From contig CAKVBA010000008.1 in NCBI GenBank assembly GCA_934725305.1, positions 1 to 64,000 of the forward strand: a DNA stretch of 64,000 bases, in the 5' to 3' direction. Shown here in pieces: positions 7,977 through 15,896 of the stretch. The translations under genes were made by a program, and so were the position numbers. Under the pieces are notes generated by a model. That model did no database searches. It saw only the letters and a program-made list of their open reading frames with translations, and had not been told where the DNA came from. Source of the stretch: an uncultured Parabacteroides sp. Lineage in GTDB: Bacteria > Bacteroidota > Bacteroidia > Bacteroidales > Tannerellaceae. The stretch's first letter is position 1. The number at the start of each line of letters is the position of its first letter.

Positions 7977-8361
7977 AGTTCTTTTTCTTTGGGATTGGTA
8001 GTATGGAGGTATAGTAGGCCGCCTCCAGTTTGGCTTGTTCCACGGTGATGACCTGGTTGTGCAGGAGCCATTCGTTCAGCTCCAGTTTTTTGAAATAAAT
8101 CATTTTTCCGCGCGGCTTGTAATGAGGGACTGCTTTTGCTGCCGTCAGTTTGTACAACAGACTGTCTGAAACTCCGAGATACTTGCAGGCTTCATCAAAA
8201 GTGAGGACATCCTTGTTTGTGTATTGGGAGTTTTCAAGGTTTTCTATCCGCTTGTGCAGTTCGGCGGTATCGCCAAGCCTTGCCAACAAGTTTTCAATCT
8301 TATTCAGCCGTTCCAGCATCCGTCCAACAGTCGCATCTGGTTTATCTTCAATTGCTGCCAT
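7954..8361 (-). CDS. Excisionase-like helix-turn-helix protein
   Basis: A 135-aa protein with an N-terminal coiled coil (residues 8-45, KLNKIENLLARLGDTAELHKRIENLE-type heptads) and a MerR/excisionase-type HTH_17 domain (about residues 52-100). The domain shows LTFDEACKYLGVSDSLLYKL and PRGKMIYFKKLELNEWL. Such proteins sit beside integrase and replication genes in Bacteroidetes elements and act as excision factors or regulators. The 23-nt overlap with the ATPase gene points to coupled expression. Confidence 0.75.
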   Translation of the reverse strand: MAAIEDKPDATVGRMLERLNKIENLLARLGDTAELHKRIENLENSQYTNKDVLTFDEACKYLGVSDSLLYKLTAAKAVPHYKPRGKMIYFKKLELNEWLLHNQVITVEQAKLEAAYYTSILPIPKKKNYGKRNKK

Positions 8362-8509
8362 ATTTGTTTCTTTAATGTTTATACAATAGGAGGTGCACCT
8401 CCGAACATGACCGGTTCGGAGGACAAAATTACACCTCGCATAATGAACTTGTCGCGGTGCTACCTTATGACAGAAATTGTATTAAGCCATTTCTTAAAGA
8501 TTTGGCGTT

Positions 8510-9268
8510 TCACTTGTTTTCATTCTTGGCAGTTGACGATATTATTTGCAATTGTTTCGCCATTTCTGCAAACATCGGTCTGTATTTGATGTCGTTTCCC
8601 TGTGACTGGCTCAAAGCCGAAGATAGTTTGTTGGCAGTGAGTTTGGTTCCTGTGGATGATTCGAGAAGCCCGTTTTTGTCAATGACCAGCTGCCATTCAC
8701 GGCAGATAAGATTTTTCCTGCTGAGTTCGTCAAAGAAGATGGCTGCCATTCTGTTGTTTCTCACCTGCAAGGGTGTTTGCAGGGAACAGGAGAACAGAGC
8801 CTCGATTTCAGCTTCACAGCAATCCCCTATAAACAGAAAAGCCTCAAACGCATAGTGCGTAATGAGGCTGATTTCTTTTTGACCAAAATAACATCCGAAT
8901 GCCGGAGGAGCATAGTCAAGCCTGGTTGACTGGCGTGGGTATGCCTGGATTGGCGGTACGGTGGTATCATATTCCCGTACCAATGACTCCAGTTGTTCCA
9001 ATGACAGGGATTTGTTCACGAAGTAGCGTATCACCAGATCCTTTCTTGTGATAAGGATACCCTCTACGATGTGCAGATTTGCACAGTGGTTGTTCTTGCC
9101 CAACGCACATACGCAATCCGTATGACGATGTAGGTTGATGAAATCGTCTGCAAAGCGGTCGTACAACTTGTGGCGTTCCAACACTTCGTTGGTGTATGTC
9201 CTGCACGCTTTTGACAGAAGCATTGCGAGGTTTCGTCTGCGGACATCCTCCGCATTGTCCAAACGCAT
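8510..9268 (-). CDS. Mobile-element protein of unknown function
   Basis: This 252-aa protein lies between the integrase and the HTH gene. I do not recognise a domain. It is probably soluble, with no signal peptide or membrane helix. The N-terminal half is His- and Cys-rich (LHRHTDCVCALGKNNHCANLH, about residues 46-66), which might bind a metal. The central part has YAFEAFLFIGDCCEAEIEALF. The C-terminus is Ser/Lys-rich. Its position next to int in a transposon suggests a function in element biology. Nothing in the sequence proves this. Confidence 0.55.
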   Translation of the reverse strand: MRLDNAEDVRRRNLAMLLSKACRTYTNEVLERHKLYDRFADDFINLHRHTDCVCALGKNNHCANLHIVEGILITRKDLVIRYFVNKSLSLEQLESLVREYDTTVPPIQAYPRQSTRLDYAPPAFGCYFGQKEISLITHYAFEAFLFIGDCCEAEIEALFSCSLQTPLQVRNNRMAAIFFDELSRKNLICREWQLVIDKNGLLESSTGTKLTANKLSSALSQSQGNDIKYRPMFAEMAKQLQIISSTAKNENK

Positions 9269-9343
9269 CCTGCATTCGGCGCATTTTCTCTCAAAAAGAG
9301 AGAGGCATGTGAATTTTCTTCATGCTTGTAATAATTTAAATTG

Positions 9344-10486
9344 TTATTCAAATGCGCTGTCCAAAAGAGAGACAGCTTCTTCTTTCTTACGGTTTACAAT
9401 CTTTGCGTAAATCTGCGTCGTGTTCACGTTCTTATGACCTAAAAGTTTGCTTGTCGTATAAAGATCCGCGCCCATTGTCAATGCCATGGTCGCAAAGGTA
9501 TGGCGACTCACGTGATAGGTCACGTGTTTTGTAATTCCTGCTGATTCAGCCCATTTGGTAATCGTTTCACGATGAACCTTAGAGACCTCCGGAAACACCT
9601 TGTCATCCACTTGGGCATCGCCACGCTTGGGTAACCAGCGCATTGCTTGCTTGTTGAGTGGAAGATACAAGGGTTGTTTGGTCTTGATCATCGTAATCTC
9701 AATCCGATACTGGCCGTTCTCTTGAACAATGTCTCTCCAGGTGAGTTTGCACACATCGCTGACACGTAATCCACAGAAACAAGAAAAAAGGAAAGCCGCT
9801 TTGATCTGTTCATGCTTTTTCTTGATGGGAGTGTCCATCAACTTTTTTACTTCTTCCACCGTCAGAAATACACGCTTGGATTCCGGAAGTTGGAAGATGT
9901 CGGATTTCACACGATAGACAGGGTTGACTGCAATCATGTCACTGTCAACGGCAAGATTAAGTGCGCTGCGTATGCATCTGAGATAACAGGCTACAGTTGA
10001 TTTGCTGACCTTTGTTCCTTTATTGGTCTCGTAGTCGTTCAGCATCCATGCAATAAAATCCTCGCACCATTGTTTATCGATTTCACGGATGGTGGCATTC
10101 GGTCGCCAAAGGTTAATGACATGAACAGTGGCTGCTACCCACGGCTTCACGGAATAACGTCCTTTTGCGTACTGGGTATCACGATACACAATCATAAAAT
10201 CTGTCAGACGCATTTTAGCCTTGTGACCGTTATTTTTGATTCCAGCCACATCATTGGTAAGTTCAATAATGCGTTGTGACTTGATGGCATTGGCGGCAAC
10301 TAAAGTGTTCTCGTTTTGTATCTTTGCTTCCGAACTGGTTTCCGGGACAAGGTATAACTTCAAGAACTCGTAATTCCGCTTGCCATTCTGATAGATGTCG
10401 AGATAAATCGACTTGTTTCCGTTCGCCAGATTTTTGTAGCGAATACGAACCGGCTCTTTAGCCTTGCTCACTTTCTTTCTTGGCAT
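9344..10486 (-). CDS. int: Tyrosine-family site-specific integrase
   Basis: This 380-aa integrase carries out excision and integration of the element. The N-terminal arm-binding region covers about residues 1-110, and the SAM-like core-binding domain about 110-205. The catalytic domain shows all expected residues: R241 (CGLRVSDVC), a Lys near 268-270, H325 and R328 (HVSRHTF), H351 (LGHKN) and the nucleophile Y360 (TQIYAKI). Length and motifs match Bacteroidetes conjugative-transposon integrases. It is transcribed toward the element interior, with a TACCTTTG -7 element on the minus strand at 10513-10520. GTAACAAA occurs twice (10541 and 10552) just upstream and might be arm-type sites (speculative). 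Confidence 0.92.
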   Translation of the reverse strand: MPRKKVSKAKEPVRIRYKNLANGNKSIYLDIYQNGKRNYEFLKLYLVPETSSEAKIQNENTLVAANAIKSQRIIELTNDVAGIKNNGHKAKMRLTDFMIVYRDTQYAKGRYSVKPWVAATVHVINLWRPNATIREIDKQWCEDFIAWMLNDYETNKGTKVSKSTVACYLRCIRSALNLAVDSDMIAVNPVYRVKSDIFQLPESKRVFLTVEEVKKLMDTPIKKKHEQIKAAFLFSCFCGLRVSDVCKLTWRDIVQENGQYRIEITMIKTKQPLYLPLNKQAMRWLPKRGDAQVDDKVFPEVSKVHRETITKWAESAGITKHVTYHVSRHTFATMALTMGADLYTTSKLLGHKNVNTTQIYAKIVNRKKEEAVSLLDSAFE

Positions 10487-10693
10487 AGTTCAAATGTTAC
10501 TTGATTCATATACAAAGGTACAAAAAATAACCCATATGCAGTAACAAACAAGTAACAAAAATGCACCTAATAACTGCTATTAGATGCAAATAATGAAATC
10601 AACTGAAATTATAACCTATACTCGTAATTAGTTGTTATATAATGGTTTTATTTCTCTTTTTTGGCACTTGCTTATTTTGTTACTCGTACCTGC

Positions 10694-10779
10694 ACTTACT
10701 TAGTAAGTAGAGCTTAGTCTGCTTATTAAGTAGTCGAAGGCCTGCTTAGTAAGCAGGGAGAGGGGTTACTTATCGAGTA
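10694..10779. repeat. Four palindromes phased about 24 bp apart
   Basis: Odd-length palindromes are centred at 10701 (ACTTACT-T-AGTAAGT), 10726 (CTTA-T-TAAG), 10749 (CCTGCTTA-G-TAAGCAGG) and 10773 (imperfect, TACT-N5-AGTA). Spacings are 25, 23 and 24 bp. This looks like a multi-site protein-binding array. Confidence 0.7.
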
Positions 10780-10943
10780 GTTTCAGAGGGGCTTACTATA
10801 ACATATCAATAAAAAGGCGGTGTGTTCTAATTGCAAACTGATGCGTTGCTTTCGGAATGCGACCTCAGTCACTTACATCAGTAAACTCCTGTCGGTCTCA
10901 TCCTCAGCGCCCTGCATTTGATCAATTCTGACAAACCCTTAAT

Positions 10944-10973
10944 GGCTGCATCAAAACAACCGTTTTGACAGCC
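10944..10973. repeat. GGCTG hairpin repeat (degenerate copy)
   Basis: GGCTGCATCAAAAC and GTTTTGACAGCC can pair. It is a member of the terminator-like repeat seen at 15000, 41538, 46874, 50484 and 61336, but here it follows no recognisable gene. Confidence 0.6.
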
Positions 10974-11159
10974 CCATATAAAGCATAACAGCGGATTACG
11001 CAGATAAAACGAATCGGTCATGACTTGACGATTCCCACCTGCGTGATCCGATGTTTTTTTATCCATGAGGGTTCATTGTCCATCGCTGCACAGCACATAC
11101 ACTAAGGGCTGTTCATGAAGAGAGTGCACAAACATCTTCCTCGCTTCCCTTTCTATTCT

Positions 11160-11360
11160 TTAACCCCAATTCGACCATTAGATTACAATTCTTGTTGGTA
11201 CTTGTTTTGAGCAGATTGCAATGGCTACGTTGAAGGCATAGCGGGCTATGTCGAAACGTAGGCGGAAGCAAAATGCCAAAAGAAGTACTGACAAGAGTTG
11301 GAAAGAATAAAAATATTCAGCTGTTTTACTTTTTTCGTTCTAATGACCGATTTGGGTTAA
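11160..11360. mobile_element. MITE-like element, full copy 1 (201 bp)
   Basis: It begins TTAACCCCAATTCGACCATT and ends with the inverted equivalent ATGACCGATTTGGGTTAA, giving imperfect terminal inverted repeats of about 22 bp. The interior closely matches the inverse of 59236-59440. It has no coding capacity and lies immediately before the promoter of the exporter gene. Confidence 0.7.
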
Positions 11361-11364
11361 ATGA

Positions 11365-11396
11365 TTGGGATAGTTCAAAAGATAGCTCTACTTTTG
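11365..11396 (+). promoter_or_regulatory. Promoter of the YeiH-type exporter gene
   Basis: TTG at 11365-11367, 21 bp, then TACTTTTG at 11389-11396. It lies between the MITE-like element's end and the gene, 52 bp before the ATG. Confidence 0.55.
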
Positions 11397-11447
11397 CGGT
11401 TTGTAAAATCAACAGACAAACATATATTCTAAAAACAGACAAACAAA

Positions 11448-12389
11448 ATGAACACTATCGAACAATTGGCTATAACGTACAACAAGCCACTTTTCATTAT
11501 TTTATTCTTAATTGCTCTCACTCCTTTTATCACACCTGCCGTTGCCCTGTTTATGGGATTGGCATTCGCTCTTTTGGCTGGTCAGCCTTATCCCACATTC
11601 AGCAAAAAAACATCTAAATATCTCCTACAGTTTTCAGTCGTAGGATTGGGTTTCGGCATGAATCTGTTTGACTCTCTGCAGAGTGGAAAAGAGGGAATGC
11701 TATTTACCATTGTCTCGGTATTCACTGTCTTGTTTTCAGGAATCTTCCTCGGCCGTAAACTGATGATAAACCGCAAGACGGCCTACCTGATCTCAGCCGG
11801 TACAGCTATCTGTGGTGGTAGTGCCATTGCCGCCGTTGCACCGGTTGTCAAGGCCAACGACAACGAGATGTCTATGTCGTTGGGTACCATCTTTATTCTG
11901 AATGCCATTGCGCTGTTTATCTTTCCGCCCATCGGCCGTCTGCTAGAGATGACACAAGAGCAGTTTGGCATGTGGGCAGCCATCGCAATCCACGACACCA
12001 GCTCTGTGGTTGGTGCAGGCGCAGCTTATGGCGAAAAAGCGTTGGAGATTGCCACCATGGTCAAACTGACACGTGCCTTATGGATTGTTCCCGTTACCAT
12101 CGTCACTATGCTTCTATTCAAGCAGAAAGGTGCCAAACTTTCTCTTCCTTGGTTCATCTTTTTCTTTGTATTGGCTATGATCGCCAACACCTTCCTGCCC
12201 ATTCCAGTAGAGGCAAGCAGTCTGATTGTCTGGCTGGCCAAAAAGGGACTGACCGTGACTCTGTTTCTAATCGGTGCCGGACTGTCACGTTCCGTAATCA
12301 AACAGGTCGGAATCCGTCCCATGATACAAGGTGTTATCCTATGGATATTCATCGGTTTGATTAGTTTAGGTGTTATCATGCTCATGTAA
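11448..12389 (+). CDS. YeiH/PSE-family putative sulfate exporter
   Basis: Polytopic inner-membrane protein of 313 aa with about nine to ten hydrophobic helices and the UPF0324/YeiH hallmarks. These are GLGFGMNL (about residue 65), the glycine-rich AGTAICGGSAIAAVAPVV (about 122-139), and AIAIHDTSSVVGAGAAYG (about 180-197). The family is annotated as putative sulfate exporters, but the transported substrate is not firmly established. It is shorter than E. coli YeiH (about 350 aa). Its promoter directly abuts a MITE-like repeat. The PBP gene follows on the same strand but has its own TACCTTTG element at 12403-12410. Confidence 0.85.
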   Translation: MNTIEQLAITYNKPLFIILFLIALTPFITPAVALFMGLAFALLAGQPYPTFSKKTSKYLLQFSVVGLGFGMNLFDSLQSGKEGMLFTIVSVFTVLFSGIFLGRKLMINRKTAYLISAGTAICGGSAIAAVAPVVKANDNEMSMSLGTIFILNAIALFIFPPIGRLLEMTQEQFGMWAAIAIHDTSSVVGAGAAYGEKALEIATMVKLTRALWIVPVTIVTMLLFKQKGAKLSLPWFIFFFVLAMIANTFLPIPVEASSLIVWLAKKGLTVTLFLIGAGLSRSVIKQVGIRPMIQGVILWIFIGLISLGVIMLM

Positions 12390-12487
12390 CAATTTTTTAT
12401 ATTACCTTTGCAGAAACACTAACGGTGTTTCAAAGAGGCTCTTTCTCCAAGAACACTTTGAGACATCGTTTTCAACTAAACAAATCG

Positions 12488-14833
12488 ATGGCATCAAAGA
12501 TTACAAAAGGTATCCTCATCTTATTTTGGGTTCTATATGCTGCAGCTATAGGAGCTGCCTTTGCATTATTTGCATCCATTGCCAATGGATCAATCGGCTA
12601 TATGCCTCCCGTTGAACAGTTAGAAAATCCCATTGACAAATATGCTTCGCAGATCATTTCGTCTGACGGTAAGACATTGGGAAGTTATGCACATAGCAAA
12701 GACAACCGTATCTATGTCAACTATGAAGATCTGTCGCCCTACCTCGTCAATGCCTTGATTGCAACCGAAGACATCCGCTTTGCCCAACATAGCGGTATCG
12801 ACTTGCCAGGTCTGTTTCGCGCCGTGGTTAAACGAGGCATCCTGATGAAAAAGAGCGGCGGCGGTGGTAGTACGATTACCCAACAGCTGGCCAAACAGCT
12901 CTTCTCACCCAGCGCAGACAACATGATGGAGCGTCTGTTCCAGAAGCCAATTGAATGGGTCATTGCCATTCAGCTGGAACGCTACTACACAAAAGAGGAG
13001 ATTATCAATATGTATCTCAACAAGTTTGACTTCCTCTACAATGCTGTAGGTATTCAATCGGCATCACGTGTCTATTTTGGTAAAACTCCCAAGTCTCTGA
13101 CGATTGAAGAGGCTGCCACCCTGATTGGTATGTGTAAAAACCCGGCCTACTTCAATCCGGTACGACGAAACGAACGCTCTCGCGGACGTAGAAACACCGT
13201 GATCAGTCAGATGTACAAGGCCGGCTATATCACCGCTGCCGAACGAGACTCCTTGCAGGCTATTCCTCTAACATTGCATTTCTCTAAACTCGACCATAAA
13301 GATGGTTTGGCGCCCTATTTCCGTGAATATCTGCGCATGACCATGACTGCCAAGATGCCTGAACGCAAGAACTATGCTTCATGGCAGAGCCAGAAGTTCA
13401 GCGAAGACTCAACCGAGTGGGTCAATAATCCGCTTTATGGCTGGTGCAACAAAAACAAGCGTGCCGATGGTGATTATTACAATCTCTATACCGATGGATT
13501 GAAGATCTATACAACCATCGATTCTCGTATGCAAAAGTATGCCGAAGATGCCGTGCGCCAGCATGTGGGACAAGACCTGCAACCGAAATTCTTCCGCGAG
13601 AAAAAGGGTCGTAGCTACGCTCCATTCTCCAAAGATGTAACAGCCGGACAGGTAGATACCATGCTGATGCGTGCCATGCACCAGACTGATCGCTATCGCG
13701 CGATGAAGAAATCAGGCATGAAAGAGGCCGAGATGCGTAAGGAATTCCAAAAACCGATAGAGATGCGTGTATTCAGTTGGGACGGTCCGCTCGACACCAT
13801 CATGTCTCCATGGGATTCAATCCGCTATCACAAGAGCTTCCTGCGCTCAGCATTTATGGCAATGGATCCGCGCAATGGTCAGGTAAAAGCGTATGTAGGA
13901 GGTATAGATTATAACGATTTTCAATATGATATGATAAATGGTGGTCGCCGCCAGGTGGGTTCAACACTGAAACCCTTCCTTTATTCATTGGCAATGATCG
14001 AAGGTATCAGTCCGTGTGATCAGATGATGCACGTGCAACAGCAGCTGATGGATGAAAACGGCCGATTGTGGATTCCACGTAATGCCAGTGCCAAACGTAT
14101 CGGCGAGATGGTTACCATCAAATGGGGTTTGCAAAACTCCGACAACTGGGTAACGGCCTATCTGATGAGTCAGCTTTCGCCCTACACCTTTGTACGTCTG
14201 CTCCACTCGTTTGGCTTGAAGAACTATATCGATCCGGTGATTTCGGTCTGCCTGGGCACGCCGGATGTATCAGTCGGTGAGATGGTTGGAGCCTACACTG
14301 TATTTGCCAATAAAGGAATCCGCGTAGAGCCGCTCTATGTAACCCGTATCGAAGACTCATACGGCAACACGATTGCCAACTTTACGCCTCAGATGAGCGA
14401 AGTGCTGACCGAAGAGGCTTCGTATAAAATGTTGCACATGCTAAAGAGTGTAATCGATGAAGGAACAGGTGGACGTGTCCGCTTCCGCTACGGCATCAAA
14501 GCCCCCATGGGAGGAAAAACAGGTACCACACAAAACAACTCCGATGGTTGGTTCATGGGATTCACACCCAGCCTGGTTTCGGGCTGTTGGGTTGGTGGAG
14601 AAGACCGCTCTATTCACTTTGACCGATTGGCCGAGGGACAAGGTGCCAGCATGGCTCTTCCTATTTATGGTCTGTTCATGCAAAAGGTCTATGCCGACAA
14701 GAGCTTAGGTTATTCTGAATCGGAAGATTTTGATATTCCCGAAGAGTATGCCAATCCATGTGAAGGCGCAAAGGAGAATAAACAACAGACCACTACGCCG
14801 GATACAGGTGGTATTGACAAGATGTTTGAATAA
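12488..14833 (+). CDS. mrcA: Class A penicillin-binding protein (PBP1A type)
   Basis: Bifunctional peptidoglycan synthase, 781 aa from the chosen start (MASKITKG). A frame open from 12425 would add 21 residues without merit. One N-terminal membrane anchor (about residues 10-32) is followed by the GT51 glycosyltransferase domain with EDIRFAQHSGID and GGSTITQQLAKQLFS. The transpeptidase domain has SxxK in VGSTLKPF, SxN in NSDN, and KTG in GGKTGTTQNNSDGWFMG. It polymerises lipid II and cross-links the peptides in the periplasm. A TACCTTTG -7 element sits at 12403-12410. It is not in an operon with the alpha-2-macroglobulin gene, unlike pbpC-yfhM of E. coli. Confidence 0.93.
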   Translation: MASKITKGILILFWVLYAAAIGAAFALFASIANGSIGYMPPVEQLENPIDKYASQIISSDGKTLGSYAHSKDNRIYVNYEDLSPYLVNALIATEDIRFAQHSGIDLPGLFRAVVKRGILMKKSGGGGSTITQQLAKQLFSPSADNMMERLFQKPIEWVIAIQLERYYTKEEIINMYLNKFDFLYNAVGIQSASRVYFGKTPKSLTIEEAATLIGMCKNPAYFNPVRRNERSRGRRNTVISQMYKAGYITAAERDSLQAIPLTLHFSKLDHKDGLAPYFREYLRMTMTAKMPERKNYASWQSQKFSEDSTEWVNNPLYGWCNKNKRADGDYYNLYTDGLKIYTTIDSRMQKYAEDAVRQHVGQDLQPKFFREKKGRSYAPFSKDVTAGQVDTMLMRAMHQTDRYRAMKKSGMKEAEMRKEFQKPIEMRVFSWDGPLDTIMSPWDSIRYHKSFLRSAFMAMDPRNGQVKAYVGGIDYNDFQYDMINGGRRQVGSTLKPFLYSLAMIEGISPCDQMMHVQQQLMDENGRLWIPRNASAKRIGEMVTIKWGLQNSDNWVTAYLMSQLSPYTFVRLLHSFGLKNYIDPVISVCLGTPDVSVGEMVGAYTVFANKGIRVEPLYVTRIEDSYGNTIANFTPQMSEVLTEEASYKMLHMLKSVIDEGTGGRVRFRYGIKAPMGGKTGTTQNNSDGWFMGFTPSLVSGCWVGGEDRSIHFDRLAEGQGASMALPIYGLFMQKVYADKSLGYSESEDFDIPEEYANPCEGAKENKQQTTTPDTGGIDKMFE

Positions 14834-14999
14834 CTTCTGAGTAACAGTAAGATGCCGGAAGAAACGCTGACAAAGTTGAAAAGAATAAGAACCTCCACCT
14901 TTTCGGTCTAACGACTGATTTGAGGTTTGACATCGGTGAACTCTTAGCGACTTCATCCTCAGACCTTATCTTTTACTAATTGTACACATACCTTATAGA
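14834..14999. repeat. Half copy of the MITE-like element
   Basis: About 14850-14933 matches, in inverse orientation, one end of the element at 59236-59440: the AACGACTGATTTGAGG end and the GAAACGCTGACAAAGTTG interior. The opposite terminus is absent, so it is a truncated or diverged relic. Confidence 0.55.
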
Positions 15000-15037
15000 A
15001 AGGGGCTGCATCAAACAATATCTTGATGCAGCCCCTT
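15000..15037. terminator. Bidirectional terminator, GGGGCTG repeat family
   Basis: Perfect 15-bp stem AAGGGGCTGCATCAA / TTGATGCAGCCCCTT with an 8-nt loop. It lies between the convergent PBP and rhaD genes, as expected for a shared terminator. Confidence 0.75.
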
Positions 15038-15074
15038 GAATTGAATAGCTATTCCGTTTTGGCAAATGCCTTTT

Positions 15075-15869
15075 CTATACAATCGGCTTCAGCGCTTCCA
15101 TCTGCTCATCGGTCAGACCTTCGGGTTCCTCTCCTGCCATACGGGCACAGAAATAGATTTGAGCCGACTTGCTTAACGTGTCAATGGCATCGAAACACTC
15201 CACTACATCTTCACCCACAGCCAATACGCCATGCTTCAACCAGCAAATCACTTGATGTTGATCGAGTTGTTGAAGAGTAGCATGAGCCAGCTCTATCGTT
15301 CCCGGTGCTTCATAAGGCACAATGCCAATTCCTTGAGGAACAACCATGCGACACTCCGGTATCATACTCCACAAGGTACGAGTCAGCACCTCAACATCCT
15401 GAAACTTCTTACAATGCGTCATACCAATCAGATCGGTCGGATGAGTATGCAACACCACTCTGTTTTTCCTACCCAATTGGCGCAGATAATCGTGCATCAT
15501 CAAGTGAGACGGCAGTTCCGATGTGGGAGCAATCTGCTCATCCGCTATAATCTCATATCCTTTGCCATCTTTAGTGATTCGCAAGATAGCACCATTGGCC
15601 CACGGATCTTGTGCCACATAACGCATCCGTTTGCCGGTGCCTGTCACATAAAACAGGTCACCAGCCAAAGTCTTCACCGGCTCTTGTAAGGGCTGAACCG
15701 GTCCCAATGCTAACAGCTCTTTCTCTGTATCACTCATATAATCGGTCAGATTCACAGAGATATTTCCACCATTACGTTCAGCCCAGCCTTTCGTCCAGAG
15801 ATAACCAGCCACCTCAGCGATATGGTTTATCTCGGCCATCAATCGTTTATTCGACTTAATCAATTCCAT
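15075..15869 (-). CDS. rhaD: Rhamnulose-1-phosphate aldolase
   Basis: Zinc-dependent class II aldolase of 264 aa (E. coli RhaD is about 274) that splits L-rhamnulose 1-phosphate into dihydroxyacetone phosphate and L-lactaldehyde in the cytoplasm. RhaD features are the NGGNISVNL phosphate-binding loop (about residue 34), ELPSHLMMH (about 116-124), the metal-binding VLHTHP (about 137-142) and the later WLKHGVLAVGED His. No other rha genes are present. It is 27 bp downstream of the alpha-2-macroglobulin gene on the same strand, so read-through expression is likely. That pairing has no obvious metabolic logic. Confidence 0.88.
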   Translation of the reverse strand: MELIKSNKRLMAEINHIAEVAGYLWTKGWAERNGGNISVNLTDYMSDTEKELLALGPVQPLQEPVKTLAGDLFYVTGTGKRMRYVAQDPWANGAILRITKDGKGYEIIADEQIAPTSELPSHLMMHDYLRQLGRKNRVVLHTHPTDLIGMTHCKKFQDVEVLTRTLWSMIPECRMVVPQGIGIVPYEAPGTIELAHATLQQLDQHQVICWLKHGVLAVGEDVVECFDAIDTLSKSAQIYFCARMAGEEPEGLTDEQMEALKPIV

Positions 15870-15896
15870 ATCATCTAAAAATCGTATTTCTCACAT

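Larger units (their letters stand above)
1..10560. mobile_element. Integrase-proximal part of an integrative conjugative element (left part outside window)
   Basis: A tyrosine integrase, HTH protein, RepA-like ATPase, Toprim primase, toxin-antitoxin pair and DUF4134/DUF4133/TraG conjugation genes lie together and are followed by ordinary chromosomal genes from about 11.4 kb. This is the usual gene set of Bacteroidetes conjugative transposons. No relaxase or coupling-protein gene is seen between primase and tra genes, so these must lie outside the window or be lost. The chromosomal boundary is estimated just upstream of the integrase gene. No att core or target duplication could be identified from one end alone. 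Confidence 0.8.
10487..11159. other. Non-coding junction region with palindromes and repeats
   Basis: No convincing gene. It holds the integrase promoter, four phased palindromes (10694-10779), a degraded member of the ATAATTG-containing hairpin repeat (about 10818-10870) and a GGCTG hairpin repeat (10944-10973). The conjugative element's end should lie here. Confidence 0.6.

Noticed and set aside
10694..10779. The phased palindromes as a small CRISPR array
   Set aside because: The repeated parts are only about 9-17 bp, not identical, and the spacers are too short. No cas genes are nearby.
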